From an uncultured Collinsella sp. (lineage in GTDB: Bacteria > Actinomycetota > Coriobacteriia > Coriobacteriales > Coriobacteriaceae), in NCBI GenBank assembly GCA_902494555.1, contig CABUTR010000001.1, forward strand, positions 1 to 64,000: 64,000 nucleotides of DNA. Reading direction: 5' to 3'. Each line of letters starts with the position of its first letter. The stretch's first letter is position 1. Positions 56,705 to 64,000 of this stretch are shown here, piece by piece. Under the pieces are notes generated by a model. That model was given only the letters and a program-made list of their open reading frames with translations, was not told where the DNA came from and ran no database searches. The position numbers were made by a program, and so were the translations under genes.

Positions 56705-57847
56705 ATGGCTCGACTGCACGTAATGGAACGCAGCCACGCTCAGGCCGTCATGGACGACCTGCATGATGCGCTCGGACGCCGTCTGGCGGTGAGTTCGCTC
56801 GCCCCGTGTCCCGTTGAGTTTACGGCGGCGCTCGTCAACCTGTGCTCCACCCAGAGCTGCGGCAAGTGTACGCCCTGCCGCGTGGGCCTGAGCGCGCTGA
56901 GCGATCTGCTCGCCGATGTGCTCGAGGGCCGCGCCGACGAGTCCACGCTCAATCTGATCGAGCGCACCGCCCGCACCATCTATCTTTCGAGCGATTGCGC
57001 CATCGGTTACGAGGCCGGCGCCATGGCGCTTACGGCTATCCGCGGTTTCCGTGACGATTTTGAGCACCACATCCGCGAGCACTCCTGTGGCTTTGACCGC
57101 GAGGCCCGCGTCCCGTGCGTCTCGGGCTGTCCGGCGCACGTCGACATTCCCGGTTACATTTCGCTCGTCGAGGCCGGCCGCTATGCCGATGCCGTCAAGG
57201 TCATCCGCAAGAATAACCCGCTGCCGCTCGTTTGCGGCCTGGTGTGCGAGCATCCCTGCGAGATGCATTGCCGCCGTGGCATGGTCGACGACCCCATGAA
57301 CATCCTCGCCCTCAAGCGTTTTGCCGTTGAGCACAGTGACCTCAACGACCACAAGCCGCATGTAGTGGACAACACCGGTAAGCGCGTCTCCGTGATCGGC
57401 GGCGGCCCGGCTGGCCTTTCCTGTGCCTACTACCTGACCGTGATGGGCCACAAGGTGACCATTTTTGAGCAGCGCCACCACTTGGGCGGCATGCTGCGCT
57501 ACGGCATCCCCAGCTATCGTCTGCCGCGCGAGCGCCTGCAGGCCGAGATCGACTGGATCTTGAGCGCCGGCATCGACGTTGAGCTCGATCACTCCGTGAA
57601 CGGCGAGGAGCTCGCTCGCCTGCGCGACGAGTTCGATGCCGTCTACCTGGCCATCGGTGCCCATAGCGACAAGAAGCTCGGCCTTCCGGGTGAAGAGGCG
57701 CCCGGCGTGGAGTCGGCCGTCAAGATGCTGCGCGCCATCGGAGACGACGAGCTGCCCGACCTGAGCGGCCAGCGCGTGTGCGTCATCGGCGACGGGCACC
57801 GTGGGCGAGCGCATCTATCAGGCGAAGCTGCTCATCGAGACGGCTGA
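56705..57847 (+). pseudogene. Truncated FAD-dependent oxidoreductase (NuoF-like/GltD-like)
   Basis: The first 360 residues are normal. A NuoF-like iron-sulphur part (CSTQSCGKCTPCRVGL), a GltD-like 4Fe-4S part (VPCVSGCPAHVDIPGY, CGLVCEHPCEMHCRR) and the FAD motif GGGPAGLSCAYYL (about 235) are followed by YGIPSYRLPRE. At VCVIG, where the NAD(P)-binding GGGN... should come, the sequence changes to GDGHRGRAH and soon stops. Relatives continue for several hundred residues. The sequence after about 57790 belongs to another gene, so this is a deletion junction. It is unlikely to be active. Confidence 0.85.
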
Positions 57848-58547
57848 CCTGCTGGCGTGGACCGTGCTGGTCGTGGCGGCATCGTGGGCATGCGAGCGCG
57901 TGCTGGTGTGGTTGCTGCGGGCTTCGGGGCCCGTGGCGTGGCGAACTGCCGTGCGGGCGCATGGGCATGGACTGCGCGGGCGTACAGGGGCTGCGAGCGA
58001 TGGTGCTGCAGCGGAGCTTGCGCTTGCCGTGGGCGATCGCGCGCCTTGGGCGCCGGCGCTCGACGGGCTGGTGCTTCATGTGCCCGCCGGTGGACGCACC
58101 TGTGTGATGGGCGCTTCGGGCGTGGGCAAGTCGACGTTGCTTGCGCTGGCGGCGGGGGAGTGCGCACCGTGCTCCATGGTGTTTCAGGATGTGCGCCTGG
58201 TCGAGGACGCTTCTGCCTTGGATAATGTGCTGGTGTGCGCCGACGCGCGCGTGGATGCCTCGAGTGCCGCAGCCCTGTTGCGCCTGCTGGTACCGGGGAT
58301 CGATGTGCATGCACGCGTGGCTGAGCTCTCGGGTGGGCAGCGTCGTCGCGTCGAGATTGCCCGAGCCCTGCTGTGCCCGGGCGGCGCAGTGATTCTGGAC
58401 GAGCCCTTTACCGGTCTAGACATCGCTGCGCGCGACGCATGCGCCGAGGTCGTGCTCGACTTGCTCGACGGCCGCATGCTGTTGCTTGCCACGCACGATG
58501 CCGCTGACGCTCGGGCCCTCGATATCTCGGATATCATCACGCTCTAA
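57790..58547 (+). pseudogene. 5'-truncated ABC transporter permease-ATPase
   Basis: The first 45 codons (TGTVGERIYQAKLLIETADL, then a hydrophobic helix) look like the C-terminal end of a NitT/TauT-type permease; the rest of the permease is missing. Then follows an ATPase of about 170 residues with Walker A GASGVGKST, signature LSGGQRRR, Walker B AVILDEPF and a final ATHD. The frame differs from the oxidoreductase fragment it abuts. GTG 57801 could start translation but has no ribosome site. The ATPase part might survive, but a working importer is unlikely. Confidence 0.75.
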
Positions 58548-58625
58548 AAGCCATTTCAGGCGCTAACTCAACAATAAAATGATTCGTTTTCTTCTGTCTC
58601 CATGGGGTCGGGTATGGTATTCTAT

Positions 58626-58670
58626 CTACGGGGTAATACTTAGGATTACCAAGTAATACCAACGCCGTAG
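58626..58670 (+). promoter_or_regulatory. Candidate operator of the relB-like gene
   Basis: GGTAATACTT (58632-58641) faces AAGTAATACC (58651-58660) with one mismatch, nested in CTACGG/CCGTAG (58626-58631, 58665-58670). RelB/DinJ antitoxins repress their own promoters through such palindromes. It ends 104 bp before the gene. Confidence 0.5.
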
Positions 58671-58773
58671 AACAAACTCCAGATGCGGGCCAATCGGGTT
58701 GCCTTCACAGCCCGTCGCCCAGCCGCGTGGCCCGCATCCATCCGCACCACCGTCGTTTCAAGAAGGAAGCGCC

Positions 58774-58977
58774 ATGGCAGAACACATGACCCCGGTTGTC
58801 GCGAAGGTTTTGCCCGAGGAAAAGGCGGCCTTCGCGGCGGCAACCCAGCTCGTGGGCACCACACCGTCCAACGCCATCCGCATGTTCATCGCCGCTTTCA
58901 ATCGCTGCGGCACCTTCCCGTTCGACATCTCGCCGAGCGGGGCTTTTGGCGCTGCGCCCGATTCTCATCAACAATGA
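58774..58977 (+). CDS. RelB/DinJ-type antitoxin-like protein, no toxin gene adjacent
   Basis: A 67-residue protein. The ribbon-helix-helix pattern is visible: VVAKVLPEEKAAFAAATQLVG then TPSNAIRMFIAAF, followed by the short FPFDIS tail typical of RelB/DinJ. AGAAGGAAG precedes ATG 58774. The usual RelE/YafQ toxin gene should follow at once, but a palindromic repeat and a CPBP protease gene are found instead. It may be an orphan that regulates other loci. Confidence 0.75.
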   Translation: MAEHMTPVVAKVLPEEKAAFAAATQLVGTTPSNAIRMFIAAFNRCGTFPFDISPSGAFGAAPDSHQQ

Positions 58978-58990
58978 CTGTCCCAAACTG

Positions 58991-59048
58991 CCGGCACTTG
59001 GGGACGTTCCTTTTCAGCCGGCAGTTAAGGAACGTCCCTAAGTGCCGG
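58991..59048. repeat. 58-bp palindrome (GGGACGTTCCTT arms)
   Basis: CCGGCACTT-G-GGGACGTTCCTT (58991-59012) faces AAGGAACGTCCC-T-AAGTGCCGG (59027-59048). It contains the same words as 32207-32290 in a different order. It replaces the place where a toxin gene would be expected. Confidence 0.8.
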
Positions 59049-59065
59049 GTTTTGAGGAGGTTGGC

Positions 59066-59986
59066 ATGCTCAATGCGATGGCGTGGGCGCTTGCCTGTTT
59101 TGGCGTTGTCGCTGCCGATATAGCCCTGAGCGTGGTTCTGTTTTCAGTTCTCGATGCCGTGTCGGTGCTGACGGGTTTCCCGATCGACAACCTCGATATT
59201 CAATGGTTCCAGGCTGCCGCTCAGACGGCGTCATTTTTGATGGCGCTGCTGTGGTGGCGTTATCTGTGGCCCCGCTCCTTCATGGCACGCCGGCAAGGCG
59301 AGCGCCCGCTCGGTGGGGGAGCAAGCGCGGCATGGAAGCGCATTGCCTGCGTTGTCGTGATCGGCCTATCCATGCAGGTGGTCATTAGCTACCTATGCGA
59401 CGGCGTGCTGTCGCTGCTGCCCGAGGTCGCGGCAGACTATAGCGAGCTCGTCGAGGAAACGGGCATGGGCGATACCAGCCTTCTTGCCGTCCTGACCACG
59501 GTGCTCGGCGCTCCGTTTTGCGAGGAACTGCTGGTGCGCGGCATCATCTTTGAGTTTTCGCTGCGTGCGTTTAATCCACAGTGCCGTTCGCTCTGGAAGC
59601 GCCGGCGCCGCGCGAACGCGCAAGACGGCGCCATGGTGCCCTGGGCGGCCCCAAGCACGTGGGGTATCGCCGCGGCGATTGTGCTGCAGGCGGCCATTTT
59701 TGGCTTTATGCATATGAACTGGGTACAGGGCTGCTACGCCGGCGCCGCCGGCCTCATCTTTGGCTGGGTACTCGTGACCACCGGAAAGCTCCGCTACACG
59801 ATCCTGCTGCATTTTGCCTTTAACGCCGGGTCGTATCTCATGACGTTGCTCTGGTTTGTGAACACGCCGTTCGACGTGGCAATTACGGTCGCTATTGCCG
59901 GCGTCATCCTCGTTGAGGCAATGCGCTCACTGCGCCAAGCGTGCCAGCAGAGCGCTGCGACCACATCTACCGCATTCCCGCACTAG
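59066..59986 (+). CDS. CPBP family intramembrane metalloprotease
   Basis: Membrane protein of 306 residues with about seven hydrophobic segments. The CPBP/CAAX-protease motifs are present in order: EELLVRG (about 161; EExxxR), FGFMHMN (about 215) and HFAFN (about 248). These residues bind metal in the Rce1-like family. Start is ATG 59066 with GAGGAGG 7 nt upstream. Roles in the family include bacteriocin self-protection and protein processing; none can be chosen here. Its stop codon overlaps that of the convergent YgiQ gene. Confidence 0.85.
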   Translation: MLNAMAWALACFGVVAADIALSVVLFSVLDAVSVLTGFPIDNLDIQWFQAAAQTASFLMALLWWRYLWPRSFMARRQGERPLGGGASAAWKRIACVVVIGLSMQVVISYLCDGVLSLLPEVAADYSELVEETGMGDTSLLAVLTTVLGAPFCEELLVRGIIFEFSLRAFNPQCRSLWKRRRRANAQDGAMVPWAAPSTWGIAAAIVLQAAIFGFMHMNWVQGCYAGAAGLIFGWVLVTTGKLRYTILLHFAFNAGSYLMTLLWFVNTPFDVAITVAIAGVILVEAMRSLRQACQQSAATTSTAFPH

Positions 59987-62118
59987 TTGCGGCGTCCGCC
60001 TCCGTTGGCACCCTGACGTCCCTGAGCTGCACGGTTGCGCCCGGCAGTGTTCTGCGCGCGCGACATGCCGCTGTGCCCCTTGCTGCCCTTGGACCCCTTG
60101 CCGGCGGCGCCACCGTGGGCCTTGCCGCCCTTCTTGCCGGTGCCGTGTCCGCCGCCAGCAGATGTCTCGCCCGGGCGTGGCGGCACGGGGCGAATCAGGC
60201 AATGCTTGGTGTAGCCGATCAGGTCGCGACGGCCAGCCTTTTCCAGTGCCTCGCGTACCAGCTTGTAGTTCTCGGGCTTGCGATACTGGATGAGCGCGCG
60301 TTGCATGGCCTTCTCATGCGGGTCGCGCGCCACATAGATCGGTTTCATGGTGCGCGGGTCCACGCCGGTGTAGTACATGCAGGTCGACATAGTGGACGGT
60401 GTGGGGTAGAAGTCCTGCACCTGCTCGGGCATGTAGCCCATGTCGCGCACGGCCTCGGCAAGGTCCACGGCTTCCTTCATCGTCGATCCGGGGTGGCTCG
60501 AGATCAGATACGGCACCACGTACTGCTTGAGTCCGTATTCGCGGTTCAAGCGTTCAAATTTACGGCAGAACGCGTCGTAGACGGCTCGGCTCGGCTTGCC
60601 CATCACACTCAGCACCGCATCGCTCACGTGCTCGGGTGCCACGCGGAGCTGGCCCGAGACATGATGCTCCAGTAGCTCGCGCAAAAACTCGTCCGAGGCA
60701 TCGGCCATGGTGTAGTCAAAACGGATGCCGCTGCGGACGAAGACCTTTTTGACGCCCGGCAGCTGGCGCAGGTCGCGCAGCAGCTGCGTGTAGCCGCTTT
60801 CGTCGACCACCATGTTCTTGCATACGCTCGGCCACAGGCAGCGCTTGCTCTTGCACACGCCGTGCTTGAGCTGTTTGTCGCAGGCAGGGCGGCTAAAGTT
60901 GGCCGTCGGTCCGCCCACGTCGTTGATGTAGCCCTTAAACTCGGGATCGCGCGTGAGCAGCTCGGCCTCGCGCATGATCGAGTCGTGGCTGCGCATCTGC
61001 AACACGCGGCCCTGGTGGAAGGTAAGGGCGCAAAACGAGCACTCGCCAAAACAGCCGCGGTTGGAGCTAATGGAAAACTTGATCTCGGCAAAGGCTGGCA
61101 CGCCGCCCGCCGCGTCGTAGTCGGGATGCCAATCGCGTGCGTAGGGGAGTTCGGCAACCTCGTCCATCTCGTCGGTGGTGAGCGTGGCCGACGGTGGGTT
61201 CTGCACCACATAGACGCTGTTGGGGTAGGGCTCTACCAGACGATGCCCGGTGATGGGGTCCATGTTCTGCTGCTGCACGTTAAAGCTGCGCGCGTAGTTG
61301 AGCTTGTCGGCGGTAAGGTCGTCCCAGCTGGGCAGCAGGTCGTAGTCGTAGACCTCGTCGAGCGAACCCGTGCGGTAAACGGTGCCGTTGATATAGGTGA
61401 TCTGATCGACGGGCAGCCCCGCGTCGAGCGCGTCGGCGATCTCGACGATTGCGTGCTCGCCCATGCCGTAGATGAGGATGTCGGCGCCCGAGTCGAGCAG
61501 CACCGAGCGCTTGAGCTTGTCCTGCCAGTAGTCGTAGTGGGCCAGGCGGCGCAGGCTTGCCTCGATGCCGCCGATAATGATGGGAGCGTCCTTAAACGTC
61601 TGACGGATGAGATTGCCGTAGACCGTGACGGCACGGTTGGGGCGGTGACCTTCCTCGCCGCCGGGGGTATAGGCGTCGGTGTGGCGGCGGTGCTTGGTTA
61701 CCGAATAGTGGTTGACCATGGAGTCCATGTTGCCGGCACTGACCAAAAAGCCCAGGCGCGGCTCACCGAGCACGCTGATGCTGGCGGGATCGGTCCAGTC
61801 GGGTTGGCAGATGATGCCCACTTTGTAGCCGTGCGCGTCGAGTACGCGGCTGATGATGGCCATACCAAAGCTGGGGTGGTCCACGTAGGCGTCGCCGCAG
61901 ATGTAGACGAAGTCACACTGGTCCCAACCGCGCGCGTCCATATCGGCGCGGCTGACGGGGAGGAACTTATCGCGGCCCGGGCGCCAGGGACGGGCGGGCG
62001 CTGCCGGGGTATGAGCGGCGTGGCCGCCCTGGGCCTTGCCGCCGCGCTTTTGCTGCTGGCCCTGTTTGCCCTGCTGACTGCGCTGGTTATTCTGAGCGTG
62101 CTGAGGCTTTTTTGCCAC
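59983..62118 (-). CDS. YgiQ family radical SAM protein (UPF0313)
   Basis: Radical S-adenosylmethionine enzyme of unknown substrate, 711 residues. A basic N-terminus (KKPQHAQNNQRSQQGKQGQQ) precedes the YgiQ N-terminal domain. The 4Fe-4S motif CFGECSFC follows (about 360), then VGGPTANFSRP and YLISSHPGST. The C-terminus is a Gly/Lys/Arg-rich tail ending GGGRRN. GTG 62118 follows GGGAGGG; a longer reading from 62304 has no ribosome site and is rejected. It may be membrane-independent and cytosolic. Confidence 0.88.
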   Translation of the reverse strand: MAKKPQHAQNNQRSQQGKQGQQQKRGGKAQGGHAAHTPAAPARPWRPGRDKFLPVSRADMDARGWDQCDFVYICGDAYVDHPSFGMAIISRVLDAHGYKVGIICQPDWTDPASISVLGEPRLGFLVSAGNMDSMVNHYSVTKHRRHTDAYTPGGEEGHRPNRAVTVYGNLIRQTFKDAPIIIGGIEASLRRLAHYDYWQDKLKRSVLLDSGADILIYGMGEHAIVEIADALDAGLPVDQITYINGTVYRTGSLDEVYDYDLLPSWDDLTADKLNYARSFNVQQQNMDPITGHRLVEPYPNSVYVVQNPPSATLTTDEMDEVAELPYARDWHPDYDAAGGVPAFAEIKFSISSNRGCFGECSFCALTFHQGRVLQMRSHDSIMREAELLTRDPEFKGYINDVGGPTANFSRPACDKQLKHGVCKSKRCLWPSVCKNMVVDESGYTQLLRDLRQLPGVKKVFVRSGIRFDYTMADASDEFLRELLEHHVSGQLRVAPEHVSDAVLSVMGKPSRAVYDAFCRKFERLNREYGLKQYVVPYLISSHPGSTMKEAVDLAEAVRDMGYMPEQVQDFYPTPSTMSTCMYYTGVDPRTMKPIYVARDPHEKAMQRALIQYRKPENYKLVREALEKAGRRDLIGYTKHCLIRPVPPRPGETSAGGGHGTGKKGGKAHGGAAGKGSKGSKGHSGMSRAQNTAGRNRAAQGRQGANGGGRRN

Positions 62119-62386
62119 GATCCCTCCCGGTGTTTGTATGCTGCACGTAATTGTAACCAGTCTTTTTGGGACGGGGCTAAAATGACTGGTGGAGTACATG
62201 GGCTGGCGGATCGGCGCGTCGGTGCGGGTGTCGGCACCGTACCCACCGTTTGTTTCCAGACTGTGTATCTGCGCGCTGGAGAACCCGTCTCGCGCACACT
62301 CCATATTGTCAATGGGTTACAGTATGAACGGTGGCTATGTTTCCGCCAACGCACGAGAGGGTCGTCAACAAGGAGGATGCACGACG

Positions 62387-63106
62387 ATGCAGCGTGCCAA
62401 ACAGATATCGGAGTCCATTGAGCTGGGCATCATCTTGGCGCTCGCCGGTGGCTTTATGGATGTGTATTCGTACATTGGGCGCGACCATGTTTTCGCTAAC
62501 GCGCAGACGGGCAACATCTTGCTGGTGGGCGTGAGCATCTCGGAGGGCAATTGGGCACTTGCGGGGCGCTACTTCTTCCCTGTGGTGTCGTTTGCCGTGG
62601 GCATTATGCTTGCCGACCTGGTACACGAACGGTTTGGCAGCGTGATTCACTGGCGCCAAGTGACGGTGTTCTTTGAAGCCGTCATCTTGCTGGGCGTGAG
62701 CTTTATCCCCGGCGGCGGTTACAACCTGCTCGCCAACTGCCTCACCTCGTTTGCCTGCGGCATGCAGGTCGAGAGCTTCCGCAAGATCCACGGTCACGGC
62801 ATCGCTACGACCATGTGCATCGGCAACTTGCGCAACGCGCTGCAAAACGTGGACGATTACATCATCACCCACAGGCGCGGCTTTTTGGAAAACGGCCTGC
62901 TGTACTTTGGCGTGATCTTTACCTTTGTGTTTGGCGCTGTGTTGGGCAACTGGTGTATTGAGCGCATGGGCCTGCACGCCATCGTCGTGGCGAGCTTGCT
63001 GCTGTTTGTCGCGTTTGCCATCATGTTTATCGACCGCGAACGCGACTTGCACAGGAAATGGGCCCGCATCATAGCTGACTGGCAGACCACGAGTCTTAAG
63101 CGCTAA
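62387..63106 (+). CDS. YoaK family (DUF1275) membrane protein
   Basis: Integral membrane protein of 239 residues with six predicted helices. DUF1275 marks are GGFMDVYSYIGRDHVFANAQTGNILLVGV near the start and a conserved MQVESFRKIHGHGIATTMCIGNLRN. ATG 62387 has AAGGAGG upstream. Function in the family is unknown. It is transcribed divergently from the YgiQ gene. Confidence 0.87.
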   Translation: MQRAKQISESIELGIILALAGGFMDVYSYIGRDHVFANAQTGNILLVGVSISEGNWALAGRYFFPVVSFAVGIMLADLVHERFGSVIHWRQVTVFFEAVILLGVSFIPGGGYNLLANCLTSFACGMQVESFRKIHGHGIATTMCIGNLRNALQNVDDYIITHRRGFLENGLLYFGVIFTFVFGAVLGNWCIERMGLHAIVVASLLLFVAFAIMFIDRERDLHRKWARIIADWQTTSLKR

Positions 63107-63188
63107 GGTGCATGTTTGAAATGACAAGATTTGGCGTCAGCAAAGTGTGCTGCCTGAGGCTATAGAATAAAAATGTCATCTTTCTAGC

Positions 63189-63194
63189 TATAAT
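63189..63194 (+). promoter_or_regulatory. -10 box of the AT-rich ABC exporter gene
   Basis: TATAAT lies 22 nt before the ATG in an AT-rich spacer; no good -35 is found 16-18 bp upstream. Confidence 0.4.
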
Positions 63195-63215
63195 TATTAG
63201 TTGAGGGGATGGACA

Positions 63216-64000
63216 TATGCCAGAGCTTTTTATTCAACATAAGACGACAGTAATCAAGTTGATGGCGCTCTGCATTTTATCTGCCCTGGTGGAGCTGTCT
63301 GTTGTTAAAGCTGAATCGTTGATAATAGACTATGGCCTGCTTCGCTCTAATTATCGTAACGTTTTATACATTGGGTTAGGCCTGCTAGTATTGCTCTCAG
63401 TTGAGCTGGTGACAAACCTGTTCAGATCAAAATATGCGGAGCAATTGGCTTCCGATGGCGCTAACTGCTTCTATAGATTGCTTGCTCGCCATGCTTTAGA
63501 GCGGCCCTTGGTTTTAGCAAAAGACAGTGACTACCTGTTATCGCGCATTGAAGAGGCTGGGAACCTACAGCCGATGATTGGAATATTTACAACTGCGTTT
63601 CTTCCGTGCCTAGTGACGGGTTTGGTATCGTTTGTGGCGCTATCTAATATCTCTTTGTTGCTTTTGATTCCTGTTTGTGTTTCGGCATTGTTTATTTCGC
63701 TTCTATATCCGTTCGCTCTTAGTAAGCTATCGACTAAGAGCGAAGAGGCATTGGAGGCCCAGGCGAGGGGTTCTGCTTATTTAGCCCAACTAATAAATTG
63801 TCGACTTTACATTCGTATTTCTCGTTCAATTAACTTGGAATTACTTCGCTATAAAAAGATGCTTAAAGCCTGCAGGAACTCTCGAGTTGAGGAGAGTGTC
63901 TTTGCGAGATTGGCAACTGAAATAGTTGACGCTGGCAACATCATTACTGGCTTGCTTTCAGTCCTGCTGCTTATTTTCCTTGTGTTAAAGCGCGGGCTGA
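63216..64000 (+). CDS. ABC transporter transmembrane protein, 3' end beyond the window
   Basis: An open frame of 261 codons runs off the window edge. It has hydrophobic helices at about 15-32, 48-65, 125-165 and 240-258, with DSDYLLSRIEEAGNL in the place where type-1 ABC exporters carry the coupling-helix region after helix 2. The ATPase domain should follow outside the window. Codon and base use are clearly more AT-rich than all neighbours (TTA, ATA and AGA codons), suggesting recent acquisition. GAGGGGATGG precedes the ATG. A peptide or bacteriocin exporter is a guess. Confidence 0.6.

Overview
The window looks like a chromosomal segment of a Coriobacteriia actinobacterium, most like Collinsella. 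This rests on the high-GC coding style, the gene content and the protein-level character. No database search was possible, so the genus is an inference. Nearly all of it is ordinary chromosome: dense genes, clear Shine-Dalgarno sites and intrinsic terminators.

Layout. 1-13 kb is housekeeping: L31 (rpmE, with a long Ala/Lys/Glu tail), secA-prfB, a YitT-like membrane protein, a split transketolase, ftsE-ftsX and RNase R. 13-19.6 kb holds a lone serine recombinase, a VanZ-like protein, a MurNAc recycling cluster (murR-murQ-murP-mupG) and an ArsC/Spx-like protein. 20-25.4 kb has tRNA-Gln(CUG), tRNA-Glu(CUC), a TPR protein overlapping smpB, a flavin reductase-like protein with rubredoxin, an Nramp transporter and gpmA. 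26-36 kb has gltB-gltD, an unknown protein, a DUF559/AbiEi-like protein and an amidohydrolase. 36-40 kb is a minus-strand copper operon (copA-copZ-csoR) with a visible CsoR-type operator. 40.5-47.5 kb encodes surface and signalling proteins: an LPXTG-anchored coiled-coil CAP protein, a Ser/Thr kinase whose frame breaks just before a membrane/DUF6273-like part, and an FHA protein. 48-56.4 kb has a DEAD-box helicase with an RGG-like tail, a flavodoxin/ferredoxin fusion, and an alpha-glucoside PTS operon (EIIA, antiterminator, EIICB, GH4 6-phospho-glucosidase). 56.7-64 kb holds a truncated oxidoreductase joined to a truncated ABC permease-ATPase, an orphan RelB-like antitoxin, a CPBP protease, a YgiQ-like radical SAM enzyme, a YoaK-like protein, and the start of an AT-rich ABC exporter cut by the window edge.

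The most unusual signal is non-coding. Sixteen copies of an exactly 57-bp element lie in seven intergenic arrays between 23 and 48 kb. Each has 16-bp inverted arms (consensus GTCTCGATCTGTAACA) around a 25-bp variable core. Copies within an array are separated by 23 or 24 bp. The commonest arm variation is CG to TG/CA at one position. Other intergenic palindrome families with different arms share the arms-plus-23-to-25-nt-core design. These repeats are not CRISPR arrays, and I do not know a described family that matches this geometry.
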